Origin: Litorihabitans aurantiacus | GTDB taxonomy: Bacteria; Actinomycetota; Actinomycetes; Actinomycetales; Beutenbergiaceae | NCBI RefSeq assembly: GCF_030161595.1 | Contig: NZ_BSUM01000001.1 | Location: forward strand, 2,108,001-2,172,000 | Direction of reading: 5' to 3' | DNA length: 64,000 bases | In this document: one piece after another, positions 18,588-26,599 of the stretch | How the letters are laid out: each line of letters begins with the position of its first letter | How positions within the stretch are numbered: position 1 is the stretch's first letter | Notes under the pieces: generated by a model | What the model saw: only the letters and a program-made list of their open reading frames with translations | The model's database searches: none | What the model was told of the DNA's origin: nothing | Program-made: the position numbers and the translations under genes

Positions 18588-19160
18588 ATGACCGAGGCAC
18601 CCGACGGCGAGCACGCCGCGCACGAGACTTCTCGGGCTCGCCCCGGCCTCGTCGGACTCGTGTGGGCCCAGACCCCGGCCGGGGTCATCGCGGCGGACGG
18701 CGAGCTGCCGTGGGACGTGCCCGAGGACGTCGCCCACTTCCGGGCCACCGTCCACGGTCACCCCGTCGTGATGGGCCGCGCCACCTGGGACTCGATACCT
18801 CCCTCGTCGCGGCCGATGCCGCACTCGCGCTCGGTGGTGATCACGCGGGACGCGTCGTGGTCCGCGCCGGGCGCCGAGTCCGTCGCCTCCCTCGAGGAGG
18901 CCCTCGCCCTGCTCGCCGGCTCCGACGAGGTGTGGGTGATGGGCGGCGGCGAGGTCTACGCCCTCGCGATCGACGCCGCCGACCTCCTCGTGGTCAGCGA
19001 GATCGAGGTCGACGAGCCGTCCGGTGACCTGACGGTGGCACCGCCCGTCGACCCGGCCGGCTGGGTCGAGACGACCCCGCTCGACGTCGCTGGGTGGCGG
19101 ACGTCCCGCACGGGCACCCGCTGGCGGATCCGCCACCACCGTCGACCGGGCGGTGGGTGA
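18588..19160 (+). CDS. folA: Dihydrofolate reductase
   Basis: 190 residues. The motifs LVGLVWAQTPAGVIAADGELPWDVPEDVAHF (N-terminal strand, Met20-type loop and catalytic acidic Asp), VVMGRATWDSIP and VWVMGGGEVYALAI (NADPH pyrophosphate loop) are those of bacterial DHFR. It reduces dihydrofolate to tetrahydrofolate with NADPH. The usual LPGR after the W-x-S-I-P loop is replaced by a longer PSSRPMPHSRS segment, a modest divergence. There is an N-terminal extension of about 20 polar residues before the first strand. The start ATG at 18588 lies 29 bp after the OsmC stop. No thymidylate synthase lies next to it, unlike in many genomes. Confidence 0.92.
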   Translation: MTEAPDGEHAAHETSRARPGLVGLVWAQTPAGVIAADGELPWDVPEDVAHFRATVHGHPVVMGRATWDSIPPSSRPMPHSRSVVITRDASWSAPGAESVASLEEALALLAGSDEVWVMGGGEVYALAIDAADLLVVSEIEVDEPSGDLTVAPPVDPAGWVETTPLDVAGWRTSRTGTRWRIRHHRRPGGG

Positions 19161-19193
19161 GACCGTGGCCACCGGGGGAGCCGAGGGACGGGC

Positions 19194-19919
19194 GTGCACC
19201 GCAGCGGCGCGACGACGGGCGTGCTCGGCGTCGTCCTGACCGTCCTCGTGCTGCTCGCGGCCGCCGCCGGCGCCGGCCTGCGCGGCCCGTGGAGCGCCGA
19301 TCCACCCTCCGCCTCGACGACCCCGACGCCGTCGGAGACGCCGATCGTCCCCACGGAGTCCCCGCCGTCGCAGGAGGAGGAGACACCGCTCGAGCCGGTC
19401 GAGCCGCCTCGCGACTCGGGCGGGCTGCCGTCGTGGCTCGCCGACGTGGCCGAGGTCGTGGTCGTCGTGGCCGTCCTCGGCGCAGCGGTGGTCCTCGCGG
19501 TGTGGCTGTGGCGCCGCCGCCGGCGGTCCGCACCCTCCCTGATCCCCGACCACGCCCCGGGTGTCACGACCGGCGCCGACCACGGTGACGAGCCGGTCCC
19601 CGATCTCGCACCGGCCCTGACCCGGGCCCGCCGGGCGCTGGGCGTCGGTGCCCCGCCCCGCGACGCGATCGTGGCCGCGTGGGTCTCGCTCGAGGAGGCG
19701 GCCGGCGAGGCGGGAGCGGGCCGCGTCCCCTCGGACACCCCGACCGAGTTCGCGCACGCGGTGCTCGAGCGCACGTCCGCCGACCCGGAGGCGGTCGCGC
19801 GGCTCCTCCGGCTCTACCGCGCCGCCCGGTTCGGCCGGTCGCAGCCGACGAGCGACGACGTCGCCGCGGCGACCGACGCGATCGGGCGCATCGAGGAGAC
19901 CTGGGAGGGGCGGCCGTGA
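19194..19919 (+). CDS. DUF4129 membrane protein (first gene of MoxR-DUF58 operon)
   Basis: 241 residues. A first hydrophobic helix (about 10-28) is followed by a Pro/Thr/Glu-rich stretch, then a second helix (about 85-105) capped by a basic RRRRR stop. The C-terminal cytoplasmic domain, IVAAWVSLEEAAGEAG...RVPSDTPTEFAHAVL and LLRLYRAARFG, is DUF4129. That domain is frequent beside MoxR ATPases and DUF58 proteins and is linked to transglutaminase-like envelope systems. The GTG at 19194 is the assumed start. Its TGA overlaps the next GTG (GTGA), so translation is probably coupled. The function is inferred from context only. Confidence 0.85.
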   Translation: MHRSGATTGVLGVVLTVLVLLAAAAGAGLRGPWSADPPSASTTPTPSETPIVPTESPPSQEEETPLEPVEPPRDSGGLPSWLADVAEVVVVVAVLGAAVVLAVWLWRRRRRSAPSLIPDHAPGVTTGADHGDEPVPDLAPALTRARRALGVGAPPRDAIVAAWVSLEEAAGEAGAGRVPSDTPTEFAHAVLERTSADPEAVARLLRLYRAARFGRSQPTSDDVAAATDAIGRIEETWEGRP

Positions 19920-20527
19920 CGCGCTCGCTGCTGCGCCTGGCCGGCGAGGTCGCGATCGTCGCCGTCGTCGTCGCCATCGCGCTGGGACTCGCCCGGCTCG
20001 ACCCCACCGACACGGCGCTCGTGGCGGTCCTCGCCGTCGGGGTGCTGGCTCTCGTGCGGGTGCTCCCCGCGGTGGACGCGCCACGGCTCCCCCGGCTGCC
20101 GGCGCCCGAGCGGTCCGGCCGGCGTGCGGACGCCTACCGACTCTCGTGGGGTGTGCGCGCCGGGGACGACGGCGTCGGGCACCAGGTCACGGTGCGTCTC
20201 GCCGCGCTCGTCACCGAGCAGCTCGCCCTCGCCGACGCCGCCGACGACGACCCCCACGGCACCGCCCGCCCCGGGGCCCTCCCGCACCTGGCGGTCCTGC
20301 GCCGCGTGGCGGCCGGTCCGCTCCGCGCGGGACGCGTGACCCCCGCCGACCTCGACGCGGCCCTGAGCGCTCTCGAGGCGCTGGACGCCCTCGACGCCTC
20401 GACCGCCCCGGCTGCCCGCGACGCCCCGACCGCCCCGACCGCCCCGACCGCCCCGACCGAGACCACTGCGCCCCACGGGGCCGCCGGACCCGCCGACGGC
20501 ATCCCGCGCACGAGAGGACGACCGTGA
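19916..20527 (+). CDS. Two-helix membrane protein of the MoxR-DUF58 operon, function unknown
   Basis: 203 residues from the GTG at 19916, which overlaps the previous stop as GTGA. Two N-terminal hydrophobic segments (EVAIVAVVVAIALGL and VAVLAVGVLALVRVL) precede a soluble region. That region has a central helix, HQVTVRLAALVTEQLALADAADD, and ends in a low-complexity Ala-Pro-Thr tail encoded by a 9-base tandem repeat. Actinobacterial MoxR operons usually contain a protein of this general form between DUF4129 and MoxR. I do not recognise a named domain. The downstream overlap with MoxR is again GTGA. Confidence 0.75.
   Translation: MTRSLLRLAGEVAIVAVVVAIALGLARLDPTDTALVAVLAVGVLALVRVLPAVDAPRLPRLPAPERSGRRADAYRLSWGVRAGDDGVGHQVTVRLAALVTEQLALADAADDDPHGTARPGALPHLAVLRRVAAGPLRAGRVTPADLDAALSALEALDALDASTAPAARDAPTAPTAPTAPTETTAPHGAAGPADGIPRTRGRP
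20423..20458. repeat. Four tandem 9-bp repeats (GCCCCGACC)
   Basis: Four perfect in-frame copies encode an Ala-Pro-Thr repeat in the tail of the preceding membrane protein. Length change would keep the frame. Confidence 0.9.
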
Positions 20528-21579
20528 CCACACCCGAGAGACCAGAGACGCCTCAGGGGTCCGAGACGCACGGCGCGCGCGAGACGCACGACGCGCACGG
20601 CCCAGCACCGACCACCGTGCCGACCCCGGCCGAGGTGGCCGAGGCCGGGGCGGCCGTCCTCGCGGAGGTGGGCCGCGCCGTCGTGGGCATGTCCGAGGCG
20701 CTGCGGACCGCCCTCGCGACCGTCCTCGCCGGCGGGCACGTGCTGCTCGAGGACGTGCCGGGCGTCGGCAAGACCCTGGCCGCCCGCAGCCTCGCCACGG
20801 CCCTCGGCCTCGACTTCCGGCGGCTGCAGTGCACCCCCGACCTGCTGCCGAGCGACATCACCGGCGCACTCGTGTACGACCCCGCGACGACGGCGTTCGA
20901 CTTCCGCCCCGGTCCGGTCTTCACCGGGCTGTTCCTCGCGGACGAGATCAACCGCACCCCTCCCAAGACCCAGTCCGCGCTCCTGGAGGCGATGGCCGAG
21001 CGACAGGTCACGGTGGAGGGCACCTCCTACCCGCTGCCGACACCGTTCCACGTCATCGCGACCTCCAACCCCGTCGAGCACGAGGGCACCTACCCCCTGC
21101 CCGAGGCGCAGCTCGACCGCTTCATGGTGCGGCTCGCCGTCGGCTACCTCGAGGCCGACGCCGAGACCGAGGTGCTGCTGCGCCGGCTCGAGCGGCGGCA
21201 GGAGGCGGCACCGGTGCGGACGGTCGTGGACCCGGACTCCCTGCTCGCGCTGCAGGCGGGGGTCGAGTCGATCGACGTCGACCGCGACGTCGTCGCCTAC
21301 GCGGTCGACCTGGTCGCCGCCACGCGCGAGCACCGGCAGGTGGAGGTCGGCGCGTCACCCCGCGGCTCGCAGGCGCTCGTGCTGGTGGCCCGCGCCCTGG
21401 CCGCCCTCGACGGCCGCGGCTACGTCTCGCCCGAGGACGTCAAGCAGGTCGCCGTGCCCGCGCTCGCCCACCGGCTGACCCTGACGCCGCAGGCCTGGGC
21501 CGGTGGGGTCTCGCCGGCGGCGGTGGTGGAGCAGCTGCTGACCGAGGTCCCGAGCCCCGCGGCCGCGGCCTCGCGCTGA
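20524..21579 (+). CDS. MoxR-family AAA+ ATPase
   Basis: 351 residues. After about 45 polar residues comes the AAA+ core: Walker A GVGKTLAAR in LLEDVPGVGKT, the sensor segment LQCTPDLLPSDITG, Walker B LFLADEINRTPPKTQSALLEAM, sensor 1 VIATSNPVEHEGTYPLPEAQLDRF, and the lid domain with SPRGSQALVLVARA. MoxR ATPases act as chaperones that mature or insert metal cofactors into partner complexes, often with a DUF58/VWA protein. Its GTG start overlaps the upstream stop. The DUF58 gene follows 33 bp downstream, forming a canonical MoxR-DUF58 pair. Confidence 0.95.
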   Translation: MTTPERPETPQGSETHGARETHDAHGPAPTTVPTPAEVAEAGAAVLAEVGRAVVGMSEALRTALATVLAGGHVLLEDVPGVGKTLAARSLATALGLDFRRLQCTPDLLPSDITGALVYDPATTAFDFRPGPVFTGLFLADEINRTPPKTQSALLEAMAERQVTVEGTSYPLPTPFHVIATSNPVEHEGTYPLPEAQLDRFMVRLAVGYLEADAETEVLLRRLERRQEAAPVRTVVDPDSLLALQAGVESIDVDRDVVAYAVDLVAATREHRQVEVGASPRGSQALVLVARALAALDGRGYVSPEDVKQVAVPALAHRLTLTPQAWAGGVSPAAVVEQLLTEVPSPAAAASR

Positions 21580-21612
21580 CGGGGGCGGACGACGTGAACG
21601 GGACGACGTGAC

Positions 21613-22976
21613 GTGGACGACGTGAGCGGGGCGACCGGGCGGGCGGACGGCGGCGATCGTCGGGCCGCGACGTCCCTGGCACCCACCGCCGCCTGGACGT
21701 GGACGACGGCGGTGGCGGGCGCCGTCGCGATGCTCGCCGTCGTCGTGGGCCGGGCCGACGTCGTGGCCCTGGTGACACCCGTGCTCGTGGCAGCGGCGAC
21801 CGGTCTGGTGCGGCGTCGGGCGAGCTCGATCGCTCCCGTGGAGCTGGTGCGCGAGGAGGACGCACCGGCCGGCCACCACCGCGCTCGCCTGCGGGTGCCG
21901 CTCGGCGCCGACGCGCGGGTGCGGCTGAGCCAACCCCACCGACGACCGACGCACGCCCTGCTGGCGGCCGGGACGTCGACGCGCGTCGAGGTCGTCACGC
22001 CGCGCACCGGGCCGCTCGAGCTGGTCCGGCTCGACTGGGTCGCGACGACCGGCGGCCTCGAGACCGTCCCGCGGACGCGTCCCCGGACCGCGTCCTCGTC
22101 GAGCCGGGTGCCTCCACGCTGGGCGACCTCCCGCTGCCGCAGCACCTCGTCGGCCTCGCGGGCGCGCACAGCTCGCGTCGGCGGGGCGAGGGTGACGACC
22201 TCCGCGACGTCGCGCCCTTCCTCCCGGGCGACCGGGTGCGGCGCATCGACTGGCGCGTGACGGCGCGGCGCGGCACCACGGACCCCCGCACCGGGACGCA
22301 GCTGTACGTGCGGCGGACCCAGGCGCTCGCCGAGGCCGCCGTCGTCCTCGTGGTCGACTCGCGCGACGACGTCGGCGCGGACGTGCGCACCTGGGCCGGT
22401 GGCAGCACCGGCGTCGGTGACGAGCTCGAACCCACCTCGCTCGACACCGCCAGGGTCGCCGCCGCCACCCTCGCGCGGGCCTACCTCGAGCAGGGCGACC
22501 GCGTCGGGCTCAGCGACCTCGGAGCGCGACGGCGCCCCCTGCCCCCGGGCACCGGCCGCCGCCAGCTGCGGCGTCTCACGCACGCGCTCGCCCGCAGCGC
22601 GCCCGCGGGCGAACCCGGTCGGCTGCTCCGGGCGCCCCAGGTGCCCGCCGGTGCACTCGTCGCCGTCTGCTCGACGTTCCTCGACGACGACGCCGCCGAG
22701 GCCGCACAGCTCTGGGCGGCCGCCGGGCACCGGGTGCTCGCCCTCGACGTCCTCGCTCCCCCGCGGCTGGGCGAGCTCGCCCGCACCGAGGTGCTCGCCG
22801 CACGGCTCGTGCTGGCGGAGAGGTCGGCACGACTGCGACGGATGGCGCGGGCCGGGGTCGCGGTGGTCCCCTGGCACCCGCCGCTGCCGGCGGGTGTCGG
22901 CGACGGCGGGACGCCCGACGTCGCGGCGCACGCCCGCACCCGGCTCGCGGTCCTCGCGCGCGGTGGTCGATCGTGA
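21613..22976 (+). CDS. DUF58 protein, one apparent -1 frameshift
   Basis: 454 residues if one base is restored. The first frame carries two membrane helices (AWTWTTAVAGAVAMLAVVVG and VVALVTPVLVAAATGL) and a beta-rich segment. Near 22081-22084, a run of four C, the homology moves to the next frame. It continues with LPLPQHLVGLAGAHSSRRRGEGDDLRDVAPFLPGDRVRRIDWRVTARRG, the defining DUF58 signature. A VWA-like domain follows, with VVLVVDSRDDV. DUF58 proteins work with MoxR ATPases, and the gene pair is conserved. The GTG at 21613 or the one at 21622 may start translation. The stop overlaps the next gene as GTGA. Confidence 0.88.
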
Positions 22977-23544
22977 CGGCGCCCGACCGCCGCCCGCGGG
23001 TGGCGCTGAAGACCGGAGGGACCGTCCGGGCCTGGGTGCTGCGCGTGCTCGTCGCCGCCCTGGCGGCCGCCACGCTCGTGCTGCTGGGGGTCGAACCGTC
23101 GGGTCTCGTGATCGGGGTCCTCGCCGGCGTCGCCGTCGTGGCCCTGCCCCGGACTCTCGGCCCCCCGGTGTGGCTCCTGGGAGTCGTCGTGCTGGTGCTG
23201 CAGGCCGGCCCTCCCCACCCCTCGCCCTCGGCGCCGCCGTCCTCACCACGCACCTGGTCGTCGCGACGGCGGCGCTCGTCGAGGGTCTGCCCGCGCACGG
23301 CCTCGTGGCGCTCGCGGTGGTGCGGCGCCGGGCGCCCGCGTTCCTCCTCGCCCAGGCCGTGGGCCAGGCGGCCGTGCTGGTCTCCGTGCTGGTCTCCGTA
23401 GTGGTGACCGGCTCGGGGCGCCCCTGGCCGGCCGTCGTCGCGCTCGTGGGCGTCGTCGTCCTGGCGGTCGCGCTGCTGCGATTCTCCGACCACCCCGACT
23501 CCTCCGACGGTCCTCCCCGGCCGCGCCGCGGCGTGGCACAGTGA
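22973..23544 (+). CDS. Multi-helix membrane protein closing the MoxR-DUF58 operon, one apparent -1 frameshift
   Basis: 190 residues when one base is restored in the run of four C at 23218-23221. The first frame holds helices such as VLRVLVAALAAATLVLLGV and GLVIGVLAGVAVVALP and reaches LQAGPPHP. The next frame continues LALGAAVLTTHLVVATAALVEGL, with helices AFLLAQAVGQAAVLVSVLVSVVV and VVALVGVVVLAVALLRF, and then a polar tail. This gives about five or six membrane segments. No named domain is recognised. The GTG overlaps the DUF58 stop, so it belongs to the same operon. Its stop lies 4 bp before the glycosylase start. Confidence 0.75.
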
Positions 23545-23548
23545 GCCC

Positions 23549-24454
23549 ATGCCGGAGCTGCCCGAGGTCGACGCGCTGGGGAGCTACCTGCGCGAGCGCA
23601 CCGCGTCCCGCATCGTCGTCGCCGCGCACGTCGCCCAGATCGGCGCGCTGAAGACGTTCTCACCCCCGCTCGACGACACCGTCGGCCGCGGGGTCGCCGG
23701 CGTCGAGCGGTTCGGGAAGTGGCTCGCGATCGGGCTCGGGCCGCGGGGCGAGGTCGATCCGGACGCGGCCGAGATCCACCTGGTCCTCCACCTCGCCAAG
23801 GCGGGGTGGCTCCGCTGGCGCGAGGAGATGCCGCCGGCCACCTCGCCGAAGGGTCGCCCGATGGGTCGCGCGGCCGGTCCCGTGGCCCTGCGGCTGTGGT
23901 TCGACGACGGCAGCGGGTTCGACCTGACCGAGGCCGGCACGAGGAAGCGCCTGGCCGTGCACGTGGTCGCCGACCCGGCCGAGATCCCTGCCGTCGCGAG
24001 CCTCGGCTTCGACCCGGTGCGCGAGATGAGCGCGGACGCCCTGGGCACGGCGCTCCGCAGCCGCAACCAGCAGGTCAAGGGCGCGCTGCGCGACCAGAAC
24101 CTGGTGGCCGGGATCGGGAACGCCTACAGCGACGAGATCCTGCACGCGGCCCGGATGTCACCCTTCACGCTGACACGGTCGCTGGGAGACGACGACGTCG
24201 CCCGGCTCGCCGCGGCCGTGACCGAGGTGCTCGACGCCGCGGTGGCCCAGGCCGCCGGACGGCCCGCCGCCGACCTCAAGGACGCCAAGCGACGCGGGAT
24301 GGCCGTGCACGGCCGCGCCGGGCAACCCTGCCCGGTGTGCGGCGACGTCGTGCGCGAGGTGTCGTTCGCCGACCGGAGCCTGCAGTACTGCGCCACCTGC
24401 CAGACGGGCGGGACCCCGTTGGCCGACCGCCGGATGTCCCGGCTCCTGCGCTGA
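23549..24454 (+). CDS. Formamidopyrimidine-DNA glycosylase / endonuclease VIII family (Fpg/Nei)
   Basis: 301 residues. MPELPEVDAL gives the catalytic Pro2 (Schiff-base nucleophile) and Glu3. HLAKAGWLRW corresponds to the family's H-L-x-M-x-G-x-L segment. QNLVAGIGNAYSDEILHAARMSP is the helix-two-turn-helix element. The C-terminal zinc finger is CPVCG...YCATCQTGG, with the two CxxC pairs. The enzyme excises oxidised purines or pyrimidines and cleaves the abasic strand by beta/delta elimination. The presence of Lys/Arg in the finger loop does not let me choose between Fpg and Nei substrates. The start is only 4 bp after the preceding operon, so they may be co-transcribed. Confidence 0.92.
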   Translation: MPELPEVDALGSYLRERTASRIVVAAHVAQIGALKTFSPPLDDTVGRGVAGVERFGKWLAIGLGPRGEVDPDAAEIHLVLHLAKAGWLRWREEMPPATSPKGRPMGRAAGPVALRLWFDDGSGFDLTEAGTRKRLAVHVVADPAEIPAVASLGFDPVREMSADALGTALRSRNQQVKGALRDQNLVAGIGNAYSDEILHAARMSPFTLTRSLGDDDVARLAAAVTEVLDAAVAQAAGRPAADLKDAKRRGMAVHGRAGQPCPVCGDVVREVSFADRSLQYCATCQTGGTPLADRRMSRLLR

Positions 24455-24478
24455 GGGACCCCCGAGCCCCCGACGCAC

Positions 24479-24985
24479 TCAGGCCGCGATCTCGTCCTCG
24501 TAGACGCCCGCGAGCACGAGCCGTGCCTCGTCGTGGCCGAGGTCGAGGGGCGCGCCCAGGACCGTAAGGTGGATGCGGCGATCGTGAGCCGTCAGGCGCA
24601 GCTCCGCCCCCGGTCGCCGGGCGTCGACCCGGAACGTCTCACGATCCGCGATCAGTCGACCGGCCCATCCGTGACGGCCGAGAGTGCGTATGACGACCTC
24701 GCCGACGGCGCGGTCGGGCCGCTCGCCCGGAACCGCGATCTGGAAGGACGGGAGAACCGTGCCGCGGTCCTGACCGGCGACCCAGCGGGTGGTCGCCCAC
24801 GTCGTGGTCATGCCCAGCTGCCGACCGATCCTGCGGCCGAGGGCGGTGTGGCGGTGCAGCACCCGGGCGAGGTCGGCGGGGTCCGGACGGCCGACGAGGG
24901 ACACCCCCGTCGTGACGGAGGCGTGGTCGGGGCGACTGCCCGACGTCGTGGGGCCGAGGAGGGTACGGGTGGGCTGGGTGCGCAT
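24479..24985 (-). CDS. Conserved-looking protein of unknown function (MarR-flanked)
   Basis: 168 residues with good codon-position bias. No known domain is recognised and there is no signal peptide or membrane segment. Visible features are a predicted helical N-terminal third (DPADLARVLHRHTALGRRIG) and a beta-rich C-terminal half (AELRLTAHDRRIHLTVLGAPLDLG). It ends in an acidic tail. It lies 24 bp downstream of a second unknown gene on the same strand. Both are transcribed away from a MarR-family gene across a palindrome that looks like a MarR operator, so all three may form one regulon. Confidence 0.6.
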   Translation of the reverse strand: MRTQPTRTLLGPTTSGSRPDHASVTTGVSLVGRPDPADLARVLHRHTALGRRIGRQLGMTTTWATTRWVAGQDRGTVLPSFQIAVPGERPDRAVGEVVIRTLGRHGWAGRLIADRETFRVDARRPGAELRLTAHDRRIHLTVLGAPLDLGHDEARLVLAGVYEDEIAA

Positions 24986-25009
24986 CGGTCGTCTCCTGTC
25001 GGGTCGGTG

Positions 25010-25366
25010 TCAGGCGGCAGCGACGACGTCGTCGTGCTGGTCGATCGCGAGGTCGAGGTGGTGACCGGCGAGCGGGAGACCGATCGCCCCGGCGACGCGG
25101 TCCGGCAGCGCCTCGAGCTCGCGCATCACGTCCAGGGGGACGATCTCGCTCGCGAGGGTGCACGTCACCCGCACCTCGAGCGCGTCCGGCGTACCCGAGA
25201 CCACCACGTCGCTCGAGGCGACGGCCGCGAGGCCGTCGAGCCGCTGCGCCTCCGCCGCCACCGCACGGTCGGCGCGTTCACGCCACGCGCTGGAATGCGC
25301 GAGAATGGCGTCGTCCGCCGGTGCGGGAAGCGCGGAACCGATGTCGATCGGCAGTGCGGTGGTCAT
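25010..25366 (-). CDS. Small protein of unknown function, divergent from MarR
   Basis: 118 residues, starting MTTALPIDIG. A helical region rich in Ala/Arg (AWRERADRAVAAEAQRLDGL) is followed by strands of the type DVVVSGTPDALEVRVTCTL and DLAIDQHDDVV. The pattern recalls small alpha/beta stress or envelope proteins, but I cannot assign a family. It is the first gene of a two-gene unit. Its start lies 58 bp from the MarR-type palindrome and 93 bp from the regulator's start. Confidence 0.6.
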   Translation of the reverse strand: MTTALPIDIGSALPAPADDAILAHSSAWRERADRAVAAEAQRLDGLAAVASSDVVVSGTPDALEVRVTCTLASEIVPLDVMRELEALPDRVAGAIGLPLAGHHLDLAIDQHDDVVAAA

Positions 25367-25423
25367 CTCGGACTCCTCATGCGTGGGGATCGGCGTCTAA
25401 GGTAGAACGTCGAATGGTTCGTC

Positions 25424-25440
25424 GTCCTAACTGTTAGGAC
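25424..25440. promoter_or_regulatory. MarR-type operator (perfect 7-3-7 palindrome)
   Basis: GTCCTAA-CTG-TTAGGAC is a perfect inverted repeat that ends 19 bp before the marR start. It is unusually AT-rich for this genome. Its place in the intergenic region between a MarR gene and its divergent neighbours strongly suggests autoregulation and control of both transcripts. Confidence 0.7.
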
Positions 25441-25459
25441 CATACACGAGAGTTGCAGG

Positions 25460-26035
25460 ATGTCCACCACGGATCCCGACGCCACGCGGCGCCCCTCCGC
25501 GGCGCGCACGCCGGACGAGAACGGTCACCGTTCCGGCTACTGGTACCCCTCGGACGAGGTCGAGCCCGTCGAGGTGCTCTCGCTCCTGCGGCGGTACCGC
25601 GAGGCCGAGCGAGCCATGCGTGCGCGCACGCGCGACTCGATGGGGATGGGCGAGACCGACCTCATCGCGCTCCGCTTCCTGCTGCGCGCCAAGTAGCGGG
25701 GCGACGTCGTGCGGCAGAAGGACCTCGCCTCCATCCTGTCGATCACGACGGCGTCGGCCAGCACCCTCGTGGACCGGCTCGTGCGGGACGGGTACGCCGT
25801 CCGCGTGGCCCATCCCGACGACCGCCGGTCGGTCGCCGTGCAGACCACCGCGCACTCGGACAAGGAGGTGCGCGACACCCTGGGGGCGATGCACGCCAAG
25901 ATGCTCGCCGCCGTCGAGTCCTACCCGCCGGAGGGTCTCGCGGTCATCGCCGACTTCCTCGGGGCGCTGACCGAGATCATCCGCACCGACCACGGGTCCC
26001 ACGACCCCGGGACCGAGCACCCCACCACGAGCTGA
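25460..26035 (+). CDS. MarR-family transcriptional regulator interrupted by an in-frame TAG
   Basis: The frame starting at the ATG at 25460 runs for 78 residues (VLSLLRRYREAERAMRA, DLIALRFLLRAK) to a TAG at 25694-25696. It then continues in the same frame: RGDVVRQKDLASILSITTASASTLVDRLVRDGYAVRVAHPDDRRSVAV. That second part is the MarR winged helix, with recognition helix and wing. Joined, the protein would be 191 residues, normal for the family. One C-to-T change (CAG to TAG) explains it, unlike the indels in other genes. A GTG at 25709 could restart translation and give an isolated DNA-binding half. This could be a real nonsense mutation, a strain-specific pseudogene or a base-calling error. 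Confidence 0.75.
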
Positions 26036-26058
26036 CACCGGGCGCCACCCGCGCAGCG

Positions 26059-26100
26059 ACGCCCGAGGGCCCGGACCGTGCGGTCCGGGCCCTCGGGCGT
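26059..26100. terminator. Strong bidirectional terminator between marR and ridA
   Basis: A perfect 20-bp inverted repeat (26059-26078 and 26081-26100) has its centre at TG, so the apex will open into a small loop. It lies 24 bp past the marR stop and 40 bp from the stop of the convergent ridA gene. Confidence 0.85.
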
Positions 26101-26139
26101 CTCGGTGCTGGACTCGGTGCTGCCGAGCGGGAGCGGCCC

Positions 26140-26540
26140 TCAGCCGACGACGGCGAGCGCGTCGATCTCCACCAGCATGTCGGGGTGCGGGAGCCCCACC
26201 ACGACCGTCGTGCGCGCGGGGCGCACCGAGGCGCCGTCGTGCTCGTCGAGGTAGGCCCCGTACGCCTCGTCGAACGCTGCGAAGTCGTCGCGCGTGGACA
26301 GGTAGGCCCGGAACATCACGACGTCCGCGAGGTCGGCACCCGCCTCGCGCAGCACGGCGTGCACGTTGGCCAGCGTCTGCCGGGTCTGGGCGCGCACGTC
26401 CCCGAGGTGGACGTACTCCCCCGTCGCCGGGTCGGCGGGCCCCTGGCCGGCCACCTGGACGAACGGCCCGCTGCGCACCCCTGCGAGAGCGTCGGGCGGG
26501 GCGCGGGGGCCTGGTCGGTGAGGACGGCGGTCCTGCTCAC
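26140..26540 (-). CDS. ridA: RidA family (YjgF/YER057c/UK114) enamine/imine deaminase, one apparent -1 frameshift
   Basis: 133 residues once a base is restored in the run of four C at 26478-26481 (plus strand). The N-terminal frame reads VSRTAVLTDQAPAPRPTLSQG. The next frame continues VRSGPFVQVAGQGPADPATGE, AQTRQTLANVHAVLREAGADL and RPARTTVVVGLPHPDMLVEIDALAV, which contains the conserved Arg and Glu of the active-site cleft. The GTG start at 26540 has an excellent AAGGAG 6 bp upstream. RidA hydrolyses the reactive enamine/imine (2-aminoacrylate) released by PLP dehydratases. It is the last gene of the importer/glycosidase arm and may serve the D-serine-dehydratase-like enzyme encoded on the opposite arm. 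Confidence 0.88.
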
Positions 26541-26599
26541 GGTGTCTCCTTCGTGCCGCGGTGCGGCTCGTGCGTGCGGTCGGTGGTGGTCAGGGCGGG

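Noticed and set aside
25694-25696. TAG read as pyrrolysine in the MarR gene
   Set aside because: No pyl genes are present in the window and the enclosing protein is an ordinary regulator; a point change is simpler.
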